From Saccharopolyspora_D taberi (GTDB lineage: Bacteria; Actinomycetota; Actinomycetes; Mycobacteriales; Pseudonocardiaceae), in contig NZ_BAAAUX010000039.1 of the NCBI RefSeq assembly GCF_039534165.1, positions 1 through 28,574 on the forward strand: a DNA stretch of 28,574 bases, in the 5' to 3' direction. This document shows positions 21,293-28,574 of this stretch, in pieces. Position 1 is the first letter of the stretch; every line of letters begins with the position of its first letter. The translations under genes were made by a program, and so were the position numbers. The notes under the pieces were generated by a model that saw only the letters and a list, made by a program, of their open reading frames with translations, was not told the origin of the DNA and did not search any database.

Positions 21293-22306
21293 TCAGCCCT
21301 GCGGGGCCACGACCATGGCGGCCACGTCGACGTCCTTGTTCAGGTAGCCGAAGTCCTTCATCAGCCGCGGCACCCGCTCCAGGCGGGTCACGTCGGCACG
21401 CGAGTTCATCTGCAGCAGGCTGATCACCGACGCGACCTCGGCGTCGATCTTGGCGAACTTCGGCAGCAGCGGCTCGATCTTGCTGCGGTCGCGGGACTCG
21501 GTCACCGCCGCGTCCATCGCGCGCTGGAACGCCGCCACCGTCTTCGGGTTCTGCTCGGCGAACTGCGCGTTGGACACGTAACCGCCGATCGGCAGGTTCT
21601 CCATCGGGCCGGTGGCGGTGTCCACGACCGGCACCGCGTTCGCGTCCCGGGCGGCCAGCGTCAGGAACGGCTCCACCAGGAACGCCGCGTCGACCTGGTG
21701 CTGCTTGAGCGCGTTCGGGATGTTCGGGAAGCCCAGCGGTGCCCAGTCGACCCGCGCGAAGTCCACGCCGTTGGCCCGCATGGACGCCTTGACCATGAGC
21801 TCGGAGATGGTGCCCAGACCGCTGATCGCGATCCGCTTGCCCGCGAGGTTGGCGGGAGAGCGTACCGGGCTGCCCGGCCACGTCATGATCACGCAGGTGT
21901 TCGGAGCCGCCGAAGCGCAGTCTGCGACGATCTTGAGCTGACCGACCCCGCTCGCCTGGGCGGCGAAGATCGGAACGTAGCTGGAGAAGGTGATGTCGTA
22001 ATCGCCACCGATGACGCTGTTGAGCGCCTGGGTGCCGTCCGCCGCGTTGACGATCTCGACGTTGAGGCCCTCGCGCTGGAAGAACCCGTTCTGCACCGCC
22101 AGGTGCAGCGGGGCGAGCTCGCTGGTGGGCAGGCCCCCGACGCGCAGGTTGGCCTTCTCGACCTGGCCGTTGCCGCTGTCGGCGCCCTGGGAGCCGCCGA
22201 GGAGCCCGCAGCCGCTGGTGCCCATCAGGGCTCCGGCCGTCGCCACGCCGCCGGCCAGTTTCAGCAGGTTCCGGCGAGGAAGCCCACCGCTGGGAAACGG
22301 GCTCAT
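21293..22306 (-). CDS. ABC transporter substrate-binding lipoprotein (SsuA/TauA/NrtA type), Tat-exported
   Basis: A 337-aa periplasmic-binding-like lipoprotein. The N-terminus carries a twin-arginine motif (PRRNLLKLAGG, Arg11-Arg12) and a lipobox with Cys33 (GTSGC), so it is predicted to be exported by Tat and lipid-anchored. The NMT1/SsuA-type binding fold follows: LRVGGLPTSELAPLHLAVQNGFF, EGLNVEIVNAADGTQALNSVIGGDYDITFSS, and a second lobe with KRIAISGLGTISE. ATG 22306 has AGGAGGA 5 bases upstream. It is the first gene of the importer operon (binding protein, permease 2, mini-ORF, permease 1, ATPase). The ligand is not predictable by eye. Confidence 0.92.
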   Translation of the reverse strand: MSPFPSGGLPRRNLLKLAGGVATAGALMGTSGCGLLGGSQGADSGNGQVEKANLRVGGLPTSELAPLHLAVQNGFFQREGLNVEIVNAADGTQALNSVIGGDYDITFSSYVPIFAAQASGVGQLKIVADCASAAPNTCVIMTWPGSPVRSPANLAGKRIAISGLGTISELMVKASMRANGVDFARVDWAPLGFPNIPNALKQHQVDAAFLVEPFLTLAARDANAVPVVDTATGPMENLPIGGYVSNAQFAEQNPKTVAAFQRAMDAAVTESRDRSKIEPLLPKFAKIDAEVASVISLLQMNSRADVTRLERVPRLMKDFGYLNKDVDVAAMVVAPQG

Positions 22307-22509
22307 CAAGTCCTCCTTGCATCGGGTGCGATGTGGGGTGCTGCCGATCGCGCGGATCACGGGTGCGACGAATCGGCGGGAGCGCGAACGCGTCATCGGT
22401 TCTGGCCCGACGGGTTCGCTCGGATGCCAGCGGCCTGGGCGGCGCATGTCGGACGCGCGCGGCCGGGCGACGGCCTGCCGGTGACCGGCGTGCGCGTGCG
22501 GGGCGCTGC

Positions 22510-22532
22510 CGATGTCGGGCGGCGGGACATCG
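22510..22532 (-). promoter_or_regulatory. Hairpin in the importer leader
   Basis: Perfect 7-bp arms CGATGTC / GACATCG with a 9-base gap, within the predicted 5' leader of the importer mRNA and about 35 bases after its predicted start. It could be an operator or an attenuator stem. Confidence 0.3.
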
Positions 22533-22569
22533 CGTCTCCATCGGACCTGGCGGGGCGGGGTGCAGGGCA

Positions 22570-22598
22570 ACCTTAGAAGGTCGAACCACTGCCGACAA
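22570..22598 (-). promoter_or_regulatory. Candidate promoter of the importer operon
   Basis: Read on -: TTGTCG, 17 bases, TAAGGT, which fits an actinobacterial housekeeping-sigma promoter. It is followed by a ~255-base leader to the lipoprotein ATG at 22306. Confidence 0.45.
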
Positions 22599-22682
22599 CC
22601 GGGAGTTACCAGGCAGAAATCACACCGAGCAGGGGTGAGGTCTATGCCACTCGTCAGCGTGAGGGCGACTCGCTCTGGGGGC

Positions 22683-22717
22683 CTGACTTGTGACGGCGAG
22701 TTAAGTATAGTCTCGCC
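22683..22717 (+). promoter_or_regulatory. Candidate conservon promoter with palindrome across the -10
   Basis: CTGACT (22683-22688), 17 bases, TATAGT (22706-22711) is the best consensus-like promoter in the window. GGCGAG (22695-22700) and CTCGCC (22712-22717) form an inverted repeat that brackets the -10 box, a position suited to a repressor. It points at cvnA with a leader of about 255 bases. Confidence 0.55.
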
Positions 22718-22972
22718 CGTCGAGGTGAACCTGCCTCTGCTTCGGGGGAAGTAAAGGTTGTGATCAGGGAGTGTGATGGCAAGCCTGGCTAGGAGGGTCG
22801 GGGTCGGTACCGGTCCGGCGGCTACCGTCGGGGCTTCCACCACCCGCTCGTCCAAACGCCGCACTGGGCGCTGCCGTCCGGGAACGGCCCTGACCACACC
22901 CAACCGCACCTGCCCGGCACGGAAAGCTCGCTAACCGTGGTGGGCACGTCCGCCGCAGCGCAGGAAACAGGG

Positions 22973-25900
22973 ATGCTCAACAACGACCCCGGCCCCGGAA
23001 GCAGACAAGACCGTCGCGACGACGCCCAGCCCGCCCGCACCCGCAGGTGGTGGCTGCGGAACTGGCGCCTGCGCACCAAGATGGCGGCGGTCCTGCTCAT
23101 CCCGACGCTGGCCGCACTGGGCGTCGGTGGCGCCCGCGTCTACGACGGCCTGACCACGGTCTCGCGCCTGAACACGATCACCGCCCAGGTCGAACTCGCG
23201 CAGCGCACGGCCGACGTGACCCACGAGCTCCAGCGCGAGCGCGACCACGCGGCGGTGCACACCGCCAGCCGCCTTGGCGACCGCGACGCGTACGCCGCGC
23301 AGTCCCAGCGGGTGGACGAGGCGGTCTCCCGGCTGCGGCTGCCCGAGTCGGAGGCCGAGAACCTCTCGCCGACCGTGCGCGACGCCTACCAGAGCGCGAT
23401 CAACCGGCTCGGCAGCCTCGGCTCGCTGCGCGGCATCGTCAACCGCGGCTTCACCGACTACCAGACCCTGGTCGCCTACGACTCGGTGATCGACAACGTG
23501 CTCGGCATCGACCGCGCGGTCTCCGCGGCGGCGGCCAACACCCAGGTCACCCAGGCCGCGCGCGCCGCGGAGGCGATCAGCAGGATCAAGGAGAACCTGG
23601 CCCAGCAGCGCTCGATGCTGCTCGCGGCAGGCATCCGCAACGAGTTCCTCGCCGGTCAGCTCGACCAGGTCGCGGAGGCCGACGCCCGCTTCAAGGCCGC
23701 GTTCGCCGAGTTCGAGAGCGTCGCCACCCCCGCGCAGCTGGAGCTCTACGAGGCCAAGGTCGCCGGCCCCGCGGTCGACGACTCCGAGCAGCTCAAGCAG
23801 TCCGCGCTGATCAACGCGGAGAACGACCGCGCGCTGGGCATCGCCCCGGCCGCCTGGGGCGCGGCCTCCGCCGAACGCGCCGACATGGTGCGCTCGGTCG
23901 AGGAGGACGTGCTCAACGAGTTCCACCAGACCGCCGACAGCTACGCCGACGCCGCCCAGTGGTCCATGCTGCGCGACGCGGGCCTGGTGCTGCTCCTGCT
24001 GCTGATCGCGTTCGCCGTCGCCGCCTACATCGCCCGCTCGATGCTGCGCCCGCTGCGGACCCTGCGCTACGGCGCGCTGGAGATCGCCCAGCAGAGCCTC
24101 CCGGAGGCGATCCGGCAGGTCAACGAGAACCCGGGCAGCGCGAGCGCCGTTTCGGTGCCGCCGGTTCCGGTGCACACCCGCGAGGAGATCGGCCAGGTCG
24201 CCCGCTCCTTCGACGCGGTGCACCAGCAGGCGCTGCGGCTGGCCTCCGAGCAGGCGCTGCTGCGGACCAACGTCAACGACCTGTTCGTCAACCTCGCCCG
24301 CCGGAGCCAGACGCTGGTGCAGCGCCAGCTGTCCCTGATCGACCGGCTGGAGCAGGACGAGCAGGACCCGGACCAGCTGAGCAGCCTGTTCGAGCTGGAC
24401 CACCTGGCCACCCGGATGCGGCGGAACAACGAGAACCTGCTGATCCTCGGCGGCACCGACCTCACCCGCCGGATGATGCGCCCGGTGCCGCTGTCGGAGG
24501 TCGTCGGCGCCGCCGTCTCCGAGGTCGAGCAGTACGCCCGGATCGCGATCGCCGAATCGCCCGACCTGGCCATCCAGGGCCGCGTGGTCAACGACTTCGT
24601 GCACCTGGTCGCCGAGCTGCTGGAGAACGCGACGGTGTTCTCCAACCCGGACACCGAGGTCACCGTCCGCGCCGCCTACCGCAGGCAGGAACTGGTCATC
24701 GAGATCCGCGACCGCGGCGTGGGCATCGACGCCGACGAGATCGACGAGATCAACGACCGGCTCACCCGGCCCCCGGAGATCGACGTCGCGGTCTCCCGCC
24801 GGATGGGCCTGTTCGTGGTCGGCCAGCTGGCCCGGCGGCACAACATCCGGGTGCAGCTGCAGAACAACGGCGACCTGGAGGGCGGCGTCACCGCCACCGT
24901 GCACCTCGCGGGCGAGCACGTCGTGCAGCTCACCCCGGACGGCCCGCGGCCGATGCCCGACCTGCCGCGCCAGTCCGACGACGGCAGGCGCGACTCGATC
25001 AGCGAGACCGGCACCCACCTCGGCCTGGCTGCGGCCTTCGGCCGCGGCGGCGTCACCGACCGCGCCGCGGAACCGCCGACCGAGCGGGCGCCGCTGCCGC
25101 AGCTGAACTTCGACGAACCGCCCGCCGCGCCTCCGGCCCCCGCGCTCAACGGCTTCGACCCGCCCGCGCTCTCCGGCCTCAACGGCTTCGACCCGACCGG
25201 CGGACCGCTGCCGCAGCGCAGGCCGGAGAGCCGCGACGCGGAGCCGGAACCCGAGGAGCACCCGGAACCGGTCGAAGAGCTCCCCGGCAACTACTCCGTT
25301 CAGGTTGCGTCCGGCGAATCCTTCGGCGCCACCGACATCCCGCAGTGGGAGGATGACCAGCTGGCGCAGCCGGACGACGAGGCGCAGCAGTGGCCCGGTG
25401 AGGAGAGCGCCGTCGACGGCGACGTGCCCGAGGTGTTCGACGGCCAGTGCGGGGTTCCCGAGCAGGAGGAAGAAGAGGAGCCCGCGAGCCTGTTCCACAG
25501 CCCGTTCGAGGCCGAGAAGACGGCGACCTTCGCCGCTCCGGTCCCGGAGGCGGGCGGCGCCGAGCAGAACGGAACGGCACCGGCGGGGCAGGACACCCAG
25601 GAGCGGACGGCGTCCGACGACGAGCGGGACGGTGAACCGCCGGCGGACGAGACGCAGTCGAAAGGGGCTTCCTGGGACATGGACGACGCGCCGACGCAAC
25701 GTCTGCCGATCTACGAAGCCGTGCTGTCGCAGTGGTTCCGCGAGTCCGATGTGGACGAAGAGGGGGCCGCGCCCGCCGACGCGGCGGTGACCCCCGAGCC
25801 GGAGCCGGAGCCGGAGCCCGCGCCCTCGGTCGCCGACGGCGCCCAGGCGCAGCTGGCGCGCCGCGCCGCCGAACCCGAGCCGGGCGAGCAGGCCGAGCCG

Positions 25901-26278
25901 GAACCGGCGCCGGTGCCTGGCGAGTTCCCGCCGGAGCTGCTGGCCCCCACCACCCCGCGCGACCCGGGCTGGGGCTCGGCCGACGACGGCTGGCAGGCGG
26001 CCGAGGCGCTGGTCCAGCAGACCCAGCAGGTCCAGGAGACCACCGCCGCCGGCCTGCCGAAACGGGTGCCGAAGTCGAACCTGGTGCCCGGCTCGGCCGC
26101 CCCGCGACCGCAGTCGGACGCACCGAGCAAGCCGGCCGCGCCACGATCGCCGGATGCCGTTCGTGGCCGAATGTCGAACTTCCAGCAGGGCATCCGCCGT
26201 GGTAGGCACGCCAAGGCCGAACCGGTCTCGACCGAACCGCCCCGCTCGATTCCGAGCCGTCATGAGGAGCAGGAGTGA
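22973..26278 (+). CDS. cvnA: Conservon sensor histidine kinase-like protein (CvnA)
   Basis: A 1101-aa membrane protein, the kinase-like member of a conservon. It has a basic cytoplasmic N-terminus, TM1 (~38-54), an extracellular helical NIT-type (nitrate/nitrite sensing-like) domain (~60-330), TM2 (~337-356) and a HAMP-like linker. Next come the family's dimerisation block with LDHLATRMRRNNENLLILGG and a HATPase domain: N-box HLVAELLENATVF (~544-556), D580-x-G-x-G and a closing GLFVVGQLARRH. The last ~430 residues are a disordered, acidic Pro/Glu-rich tail. No canonical phospho-accepting His box is seen. ATG 22973 (AGGA 7 bases upstream) is preferred over GTG 22937. The stop overlaps cvnB. 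Confidence 0.9.
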   Translation: MLNNDPGPGSRQDRRDDAQPARTRRWWLRNWRLRTKMAAVLLIPTLAALGVGGARVYDGLTTVSRLNTITAQVELAQRTADVTHELQRERDHAAVHTASRLGDRDAYAAQSQRVDEAVSRLRLPESEAENLSPTVRDAYQSAINRLGSLGSLRGIVNRGFTDYQTLVAYDSVIDNVLGIDRAVSAAAANTQVTQAARAAEAISRIKENLAQQRSMLLAAGIRNEFLAGQLDQVAEADARFKAAFAEFESVATPAQLELYEAKVAGPAVDDSEQLKQSALINAENDRALGIAPAAWGAASAERADMVRSVEEDVLNEFHQTADSYADAAQWSMLRDAGLVLLLLLIAFAVAAYIARSMLRPLRTLRYGALEIAQQSLPEAIRQVNENPGSASAVSVPPVPVHTREEIGQVARSFDAVHQQALRLASEQALLRTNVNDLFVNLARRSQTLVQRQLSLIDRLEQDEQDPDQLSSLFELDHLATRMRRNNENLLILGGTDLTRRMMRPVPLSEVVGAAVSEVEQYARIAIAESPDLAIQGRVVNDFVHLVAELLENATVFSNPDTEVTVRAAYRRQELVIEIRDRGVGIDADEIDEINDRLTRPPEIDVAVSRRMGLFVVGQLARRHNIRVQLQNNGDLEGGVTATVHLAGEHVVQLTPDGPRPMPDLPRQSDDGRRDSISETGTHLGLAAAFGRGGVTDRAAEPPTERAPLPQLNFDEPPAAPPAPALNGFDPPALSGLNGFDPTGGPLPQRRPESRDAEPEPEEHPEPVEELPGNYSVQVASGESFGATDIPQWEDDQLAQPDDEAQQWPGEESAVDGDVPEVFDGQCGVPEQEEEEEPASLFHSPFEAEKTATFAAPVPEAGGAEQNGTAPAGQDTQERTASDDERDGEPPADETQSKGASWDMDDAPTQRLPIYEAVLSQWFRESDVDEEGAAPADAAVTPEPEPEPEPAPSVADGAQAQLARRAAEPEPGEQAEPEPAPVPGEFPPELLAPTTPRDPGWGSADDGWQAAEALVQQTQQVQETTAAGLPKRVPKSNLVPGSAAPRPQSDAPSKPAAPRSPDAVRGRMSNFQQGIRRGRHAKAEPVSTEPPRSIPSRHEEQE

Positions 26279-26706
26279 ACGGGTCCGTCCAGCAACCCAT
26301 GAGCAGCAACAGCTTCAGTTGGCTGATCACCGACTTCGTGCGCCGCGTCCCCGGCGTCGCGCACGCCGTCGTGGTCTCCGCGGACGGGCTGCTGCTCGCC
26401 GGCTCGCAGGGACTGCCGCGCGACCGCGCCGAGCAGCTGTCCGCGGTGGCCTCCGGACTGGTCAGCCTCACCCAGGGAGCGGCGCGCTGCTTCGAAGCCG
26501 GTGACGTCACCCAGACCGTGGTCGAGATGGAGCAGGGCTACCTGTTCCTGATGTCGATCAGCGACGGCTCCTGCCTGGCGGTGCTGGCCGCCCCCAACGC
26601 CGACATCGGCCTGGTCGCCTACGAGATGACCCTGCTCGTCGAGCGCGTCGGCAGGCAGCTCACGCCGGAGCTGCGGGCGCAGCTCCAGGGCATGGTGCGG
26701 CGGTGA
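26275..26706 (+). CDS. cvnB: Conservon roadblock/LC7-domain protein (CvnB)
   Basis: A 143-aa cytoplasmic protein consisting of one roadblock/LC7 domain (SWLITDFVRRVPGVAHAVVVSADGLLLA, then QGYLFLMSISDGSCLAVLA). In Streptomyces conservons such proteins dimerise and interact with the CvnD GTPase, by analogy with MglB acting on MglA. The GTG at 26275 overlaps the cvnA stop as GTGA, with GAGGAG 5 bases upstream, so it is translationally coupled. ATG 26299 is in frame but lacks a ribosome site. Confidence 0.93.
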   Translation: MNGSVQQPMSSNSFSWLITDFVRRVPGVAHAVVVSADGLLLAGSQGLPRDRAEQLSAVASGLVSLTQGAARCFEAGDVTQTVVEMEQGYLFLMSISDGSCLAVLAAPNADIGLVAYEMTLLVERVGRQLTPELRAQLQGMVRR

Positions 26707-26737
26707 GTCCGGTTTCCGGATCCGAGGGGAGCTCGCC

Positions 26738-27484
26738 ATGAACACCGGTTCCGACCCGAGCTGGGACGGTGACCTGTTCCGCCTCTACAACAAGAGGCTG
26801 AACTCCGATTCCTGGCAGGACGACTTCGTCGACGACGCGCAGCAGGACGGCGAAGCCGTCAGCGACTACAGCCGCGCGCTGTTCGGCGGCCCCGGCGCGG
26901 ACCTGTTCGGGTCCGGCTACTCCGAGGCCGCGGCCGACAGTCGCCCGGCCCCCGGTCCGGACCCGCGCCCGGCGGCCGACAGCGGCCCGTCGTCGGTCTC
27001 GATGCCCCCCATCTCGATGCCGCCCGCGTCGATGCCCGCGATCTCGCAGCCGATGTCGCCGATCTCGCAGTCGATGCCGTCCATCTCCGGTTCGATGCCG
27101 GCGATCCGGGCCGACGCGGGCGAATCCGGCGAGGACCTGGGCGAAACCGGCTCGCTGGTGCGGCCCTACGCCCGCACCCGGGGGCGCACCCGCACTGATT
27201 ATGATCTTGCTATCGAGACGCTGGTCTCGACCAGCGAACGCGGGCGTTCGCAGGGCGGACCGTCTTCTCCGGAGCACCGCTCCATCTCGGAGCTGTGCAT
27301 GGAGGCTCGCTCGGTGGCCGAGGTGGCCGCACACCTGCGCCTGCCGCTGGGCGTGGTGCGGGTGCTGATCGGCGACATGGCCGGTCTGGGCCTGGTCTTA
27401 ATTCACGAGAGTGGCATGGTCGTGGGGGATCGGCCGTCCATGGAGTTCTTGGAAAGGGTGCTCAGTGGGCTTCGCAGGCTCTGA
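26738..27484 (+). CDS. cvnC: Conservon DUF742 protein (CvnC)
   Basis: A 248-aa protein. The N-terminal ~135 residues are low-complexity, including a run of short Ser-Met-Pro/Ile-Ser units (about 87-121: VSMPPISMPPASMPAIS and onward). The C-terminal DUF742 domain (~138-248) starts SLVRPYARTRGRT and has a winged-helix-like ARSVAEVAAHLRLPLGVVRVLIGDM segment. Family members sit between the roadblock and GTPase genes; their role is unclear. The disordered half is longer than in many homologs, which are about 110-140 aa. ATG 26738 has GAGGGGAG upstream. A small TCCGG-TTT-CCGGA stem lies in the 31-base gap after cvnB. The gene overlaps cvnD by 20 bases. Confidence 0.9.
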   Translation: MNTGSDPSWDGDLFRLYNKRLNSDSWQDDFVDDAQQDGEAVSDYSRALFGGPGADLFGSGYSEAAADSRPAPGPDPRPAADSGPSSVSMPPISMPPASMPAISQPMSPISQSMPSISGSMPAIRADAGESGEDLGETGSLVRPYARTRGRTRTDYDLAIETLVSTSERGRSQGGPSSPEHRSISELCMEARSVAEVAAHLRLPLGVVRVLIGDMAGLGLVLIHESGMVVGDRPSMEFLERVLSGLRRL

Positions 27485-28070
27485 TCCCCGCTCGGCGGCG
27501 AACCACGGTGGTGGCAACAAGACCTCGACCAAGATCGTGGTCGCCGGTGGTTTCGGGGTTGGCAAGACGACGTTCGTCGGTTCGGTGTCGGAGATCGTGC
27601 CGCTGACCACCGAGGCGGTGATGACCGAGGCCAGCGTCGGCGTCGACGACCTGACCGCCACCCCGGGCAAGGTCACCACCACGGTCGCGATGGACTTCGG
27701 GCGGGTGTCGCTGGACTCGGACCTGATCCTGTACCTGTTCGGCACGCCGGGCCAGCACCGCTTCTGGTTCATGTGGGACGACCTGGTGCGCGGGGCCATC
27801 GGCGCCGTGGTGCTGGTCGACACCCGCAGGCTGGCCGACGCCTTCGCCTCGATCGACTTCTTCGACGACCGCGGACTGCCGTACGTGGTCGCGGTGAACA
27901 CCTTCGACGGCGTCCTGCACCACCGCATGGAGGACGTGCGGGAGGCGCTGACCATCGACGACTCGGTCCCGATGATCACCGTCGACGCCCGCAACCGGGA
28001 GTCGACCAAGCAGGCGCTGATCAAGCTGGTGGAGCACGCCATGCGCCAACGCATGGCGGCGGCGCGGTGA
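27465..28070 (+). CDS. cvnD: Conservon Ras-like GTPase (CvnD)
   Basis: A 201-aa small GTPase. The P-loop GGFGVGKT (28-35) is intact. G3 is GTPGQHRF in place of DxxG, and the specificity motif is VNTFDG in place of NKxD; both are the normal variants in this bacterial ATP/GTP-binding group. GTG 27465 is chosen for GGAAAGGG 6 bases upstream and gives the usual N-terminus. It overlaps the end of cvnC by 20 bases, indicating coupling. In Streptomyces, CvnA-D form a membrane-associated complex likened to eukaryotic G-protein-coupled receptors and affect development or antibiotic production. Here the regulated process is unknown. Its stop is 18 bases before repeat copy 3. Confidence 0.94.
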   Translation: MGFAGSDPRSAANHGGGNKTSTKIVVAGGFGVGKTTFVGSVSEIVPLTTEAVMTEASVGVDDLTATPGKVTTTVAMDFGRVSLDSDLILYLFGTPGQHRFWFMWDDLVRGAIGAVVLVDTRRLADAFASIDFFDDRGLPYVVAVNTFDGVLHHRMEDVREALTIDDSVPMITVDARNRESTKQALIKLVEHAMRQRMAAAR

Positions 28071-28088
28071 TTGTTTTATTGGGCTCGT

Positions 28089-28268
28089 TCTGCGTGGTGG
28101 GTCGCTTGGCGGAACCTCAGGCGCCCGCTAGCTGCGGTAACTTTTTCCCACGTATGCCAATACGAGGGAAAAAGCTGTCCTCGCCAGCGAACGCCTGAGA
28201 ACCCGCGGCGGTGCCGGTTGCGTGCTTGGGCTAAGCGGCTGCGCCGCTTGAGGACGATGGTTGGGTTT
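28089..28268 (-). repeat. Structured intergenic repeat, copy 3
   Basis: A reverse-oriented copy of the element (core 28089-28249, with ~19 more bases shared with copy 1). Read on -, it has the AAGCGGC-GCA-GCCGCTT hairpin, CCGCGGGTTCTCAGG, and the long hairpin with inner arms CTTTTTCCCTCGTAT / ATACGTGGGAAAAAG. Compared with copy 1, one inner base pair has changed from G-C to C-G on both arms, keeping the stem. It lies between the ends of cvnD and the convergent helicase-associated gene. Confidence 0.9.
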
Positions 28269-28289
28269 GCTTTTCCGCGCTGGGCTGGC

Positions 28290-28574
28290 TTAGTCCTCGA
28301 CGAGGGCTGCTGATGTGATTCGGTGTAGCGGGTAGTTGCCGATGTGCTCGCCGGTCTGGTCGAGGCCCTGGAGCACACCGCTGCCGACCCGCACCGGCCG
28401 CACGACCCGCTGGGTCGCCACTCCGTGCGAGTCGACGAACCCCAGCCACACGCTCCTGCGCTGCTGCGCCGCGTCGCGCAGCAGCTGGAGCGTCGCCTCC
28501 GCGCTCGGCCGCCCGCGCTCCGGCCGCACGGTGCTGCCGCGCCGCGCCGCCCCCGCGCGGTCGCCCGCGCGCAC
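28290..28574 (-). CDS. Helicase-associated-domain protein, C-terminal fragment (start beyond window)
   Basis: The last ~94 residues of a protein whose frame stays open to the window edge. The visible part (ATLQLLRDAAQQRRSVWLGF, VRPVRVGSGVLQGLD, YPLHRITSAAL) is a small beta-rich WYL-like module found at the C-terminus of actinobacterial helicase-associated-domain proteins. In mycobacteria such a protein (Rv0862c) is encoded next to xpb (Rv0861c). Here xpb is about 15 kb away on the same strand. The family call rests on the C-terminus only. Confidence 0.65.
   Translation of the reverse strand: MRAGDRAGAARRGSTVRPERGRPSAEATLQLLRDAAQQRRSVWLGFVDSHGVATQRVVRPVRVGSGVLQGLDQTGEHIGNYPLHRITSAALVED

Larger units (their letters stand above)
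22307..22972. other. 665-bp divergent regulatory region (importer / conservon)
   Basis: No gene is supported. It contains a promoter on each strand about 85 bp apart (see the next entries), so both operons would have ~250-base 5' leaders. The importer leader contains a CGATGTC / GACATCG hairpin (22510-22532) and could encode a 45-aa upstream ORF (ATG at about 22530, - strand), which is unproven. I see no riboswitch I can name in either leader. Confidence 0.5.

Noticed and set aside
22560..22620. GGGCAACC segment reminiscent of SAM-type riboswitch cores
   Set aside because: No matching P1/P3 stems around it, and it faces the conservon rather than a sulfur gene.
22560..22625. A Cys-rich stretch on - resembling actinobacterial cysteine leader peptides (CRQWFDLLRLPC)
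   Set aside because: No start codon precedes it in frame, no stop follows, and it coincides with the predicted -35/-10 of the importer promoter, so it would not be in the mRNA.
22931..26263. A ~1100-codon open frame on - opposite cvnA
   Set aside because: Antisense shadow; composition is the low-complexity Arg/Gly/Leu mix typical of reverse frames, while + carries clear HATPase motifs.

Overview
The window looks like a chromosomal segment of a high-GC Gram-positive actinomycete, most likely of the Pseudonocardiales (Saccharopolyspora-like). This is inferred from the strong G/C bias at third codon positions, the many GTG/TTG starts with GGAGG-type ribosome sites, a bacterial XPB helicase, a menaquinone gene (menC), proline-rich membrane-anchored Cys proteins and a four-gene 'conservon'. 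Genus assignment is inference only.

Layout. (1) 1-7.5 kb: a molybdenum hydroxylase cluster, all on +: the end of a CoxE-type VWA protein, xdhC, an unknown 167-aa gene, then coxS-coxL-coxM-coxG. The S-L-M order and the AYRGAGR motif mark it as the form II ('CODH-like') type rather than a proven CO dehydrogenase. A near-perfect CRP-type site lies upstream of coxS. (2) 7.6-10.3 kb: a small secreted four-cysteine protein, a DUF899 thioredoxin-like gene divergent from an HxlR-family regulator with a perfect palindrome between them, and menC. (3) 10.6-13.9 kb: a suppressor-of-fused-like gene, the DNA repair helicase XPB, and a lone membrane-anchored protein. (4) 14.0-18.5 kb: two tandem paralogous proline-rich/TM/eight-cysteine proteins, a benzoylformate decarboxylase, and a DUF4232-type lipoprotein. 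(5) 18.6-22.3 kb (- strand): a nitrate/sulfonate/taurine-type ABC importer (Tat lipoprotein, two permeases, ATPase). (6) 22.6-28.1 kb: a conservon (sensor kinase CvnA, roadblock CvnB, DUF742 CvnC, Ras-like GTPase CvnD), divergent from the importer. (7) 28.3 kb to the end: the C-terminus of a helicase-associated-domain protein.

Two repeat systems stand out. The first is a ~160-185-bp intergenic element present three times (about 10.4, 15.7 and 28.1 kb). Each copy sits 10-24 bases after a stop codon, and its long hairpin stems have changed sequence while keeping their pairing. The second is a ~72-bp repeat carrying its own ribosome site and GTG start. It occurs as two tandem copies on one side of the second permease gene and two inverted copies on the other, and it builds a 48-aa mini-ORF joined to both permease genes by overlapping stop/start codons. 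These repeats are the strongest candidates for something undescribed. No tRNA, rRNA, CRISPR array, transposase or integrase was seen.
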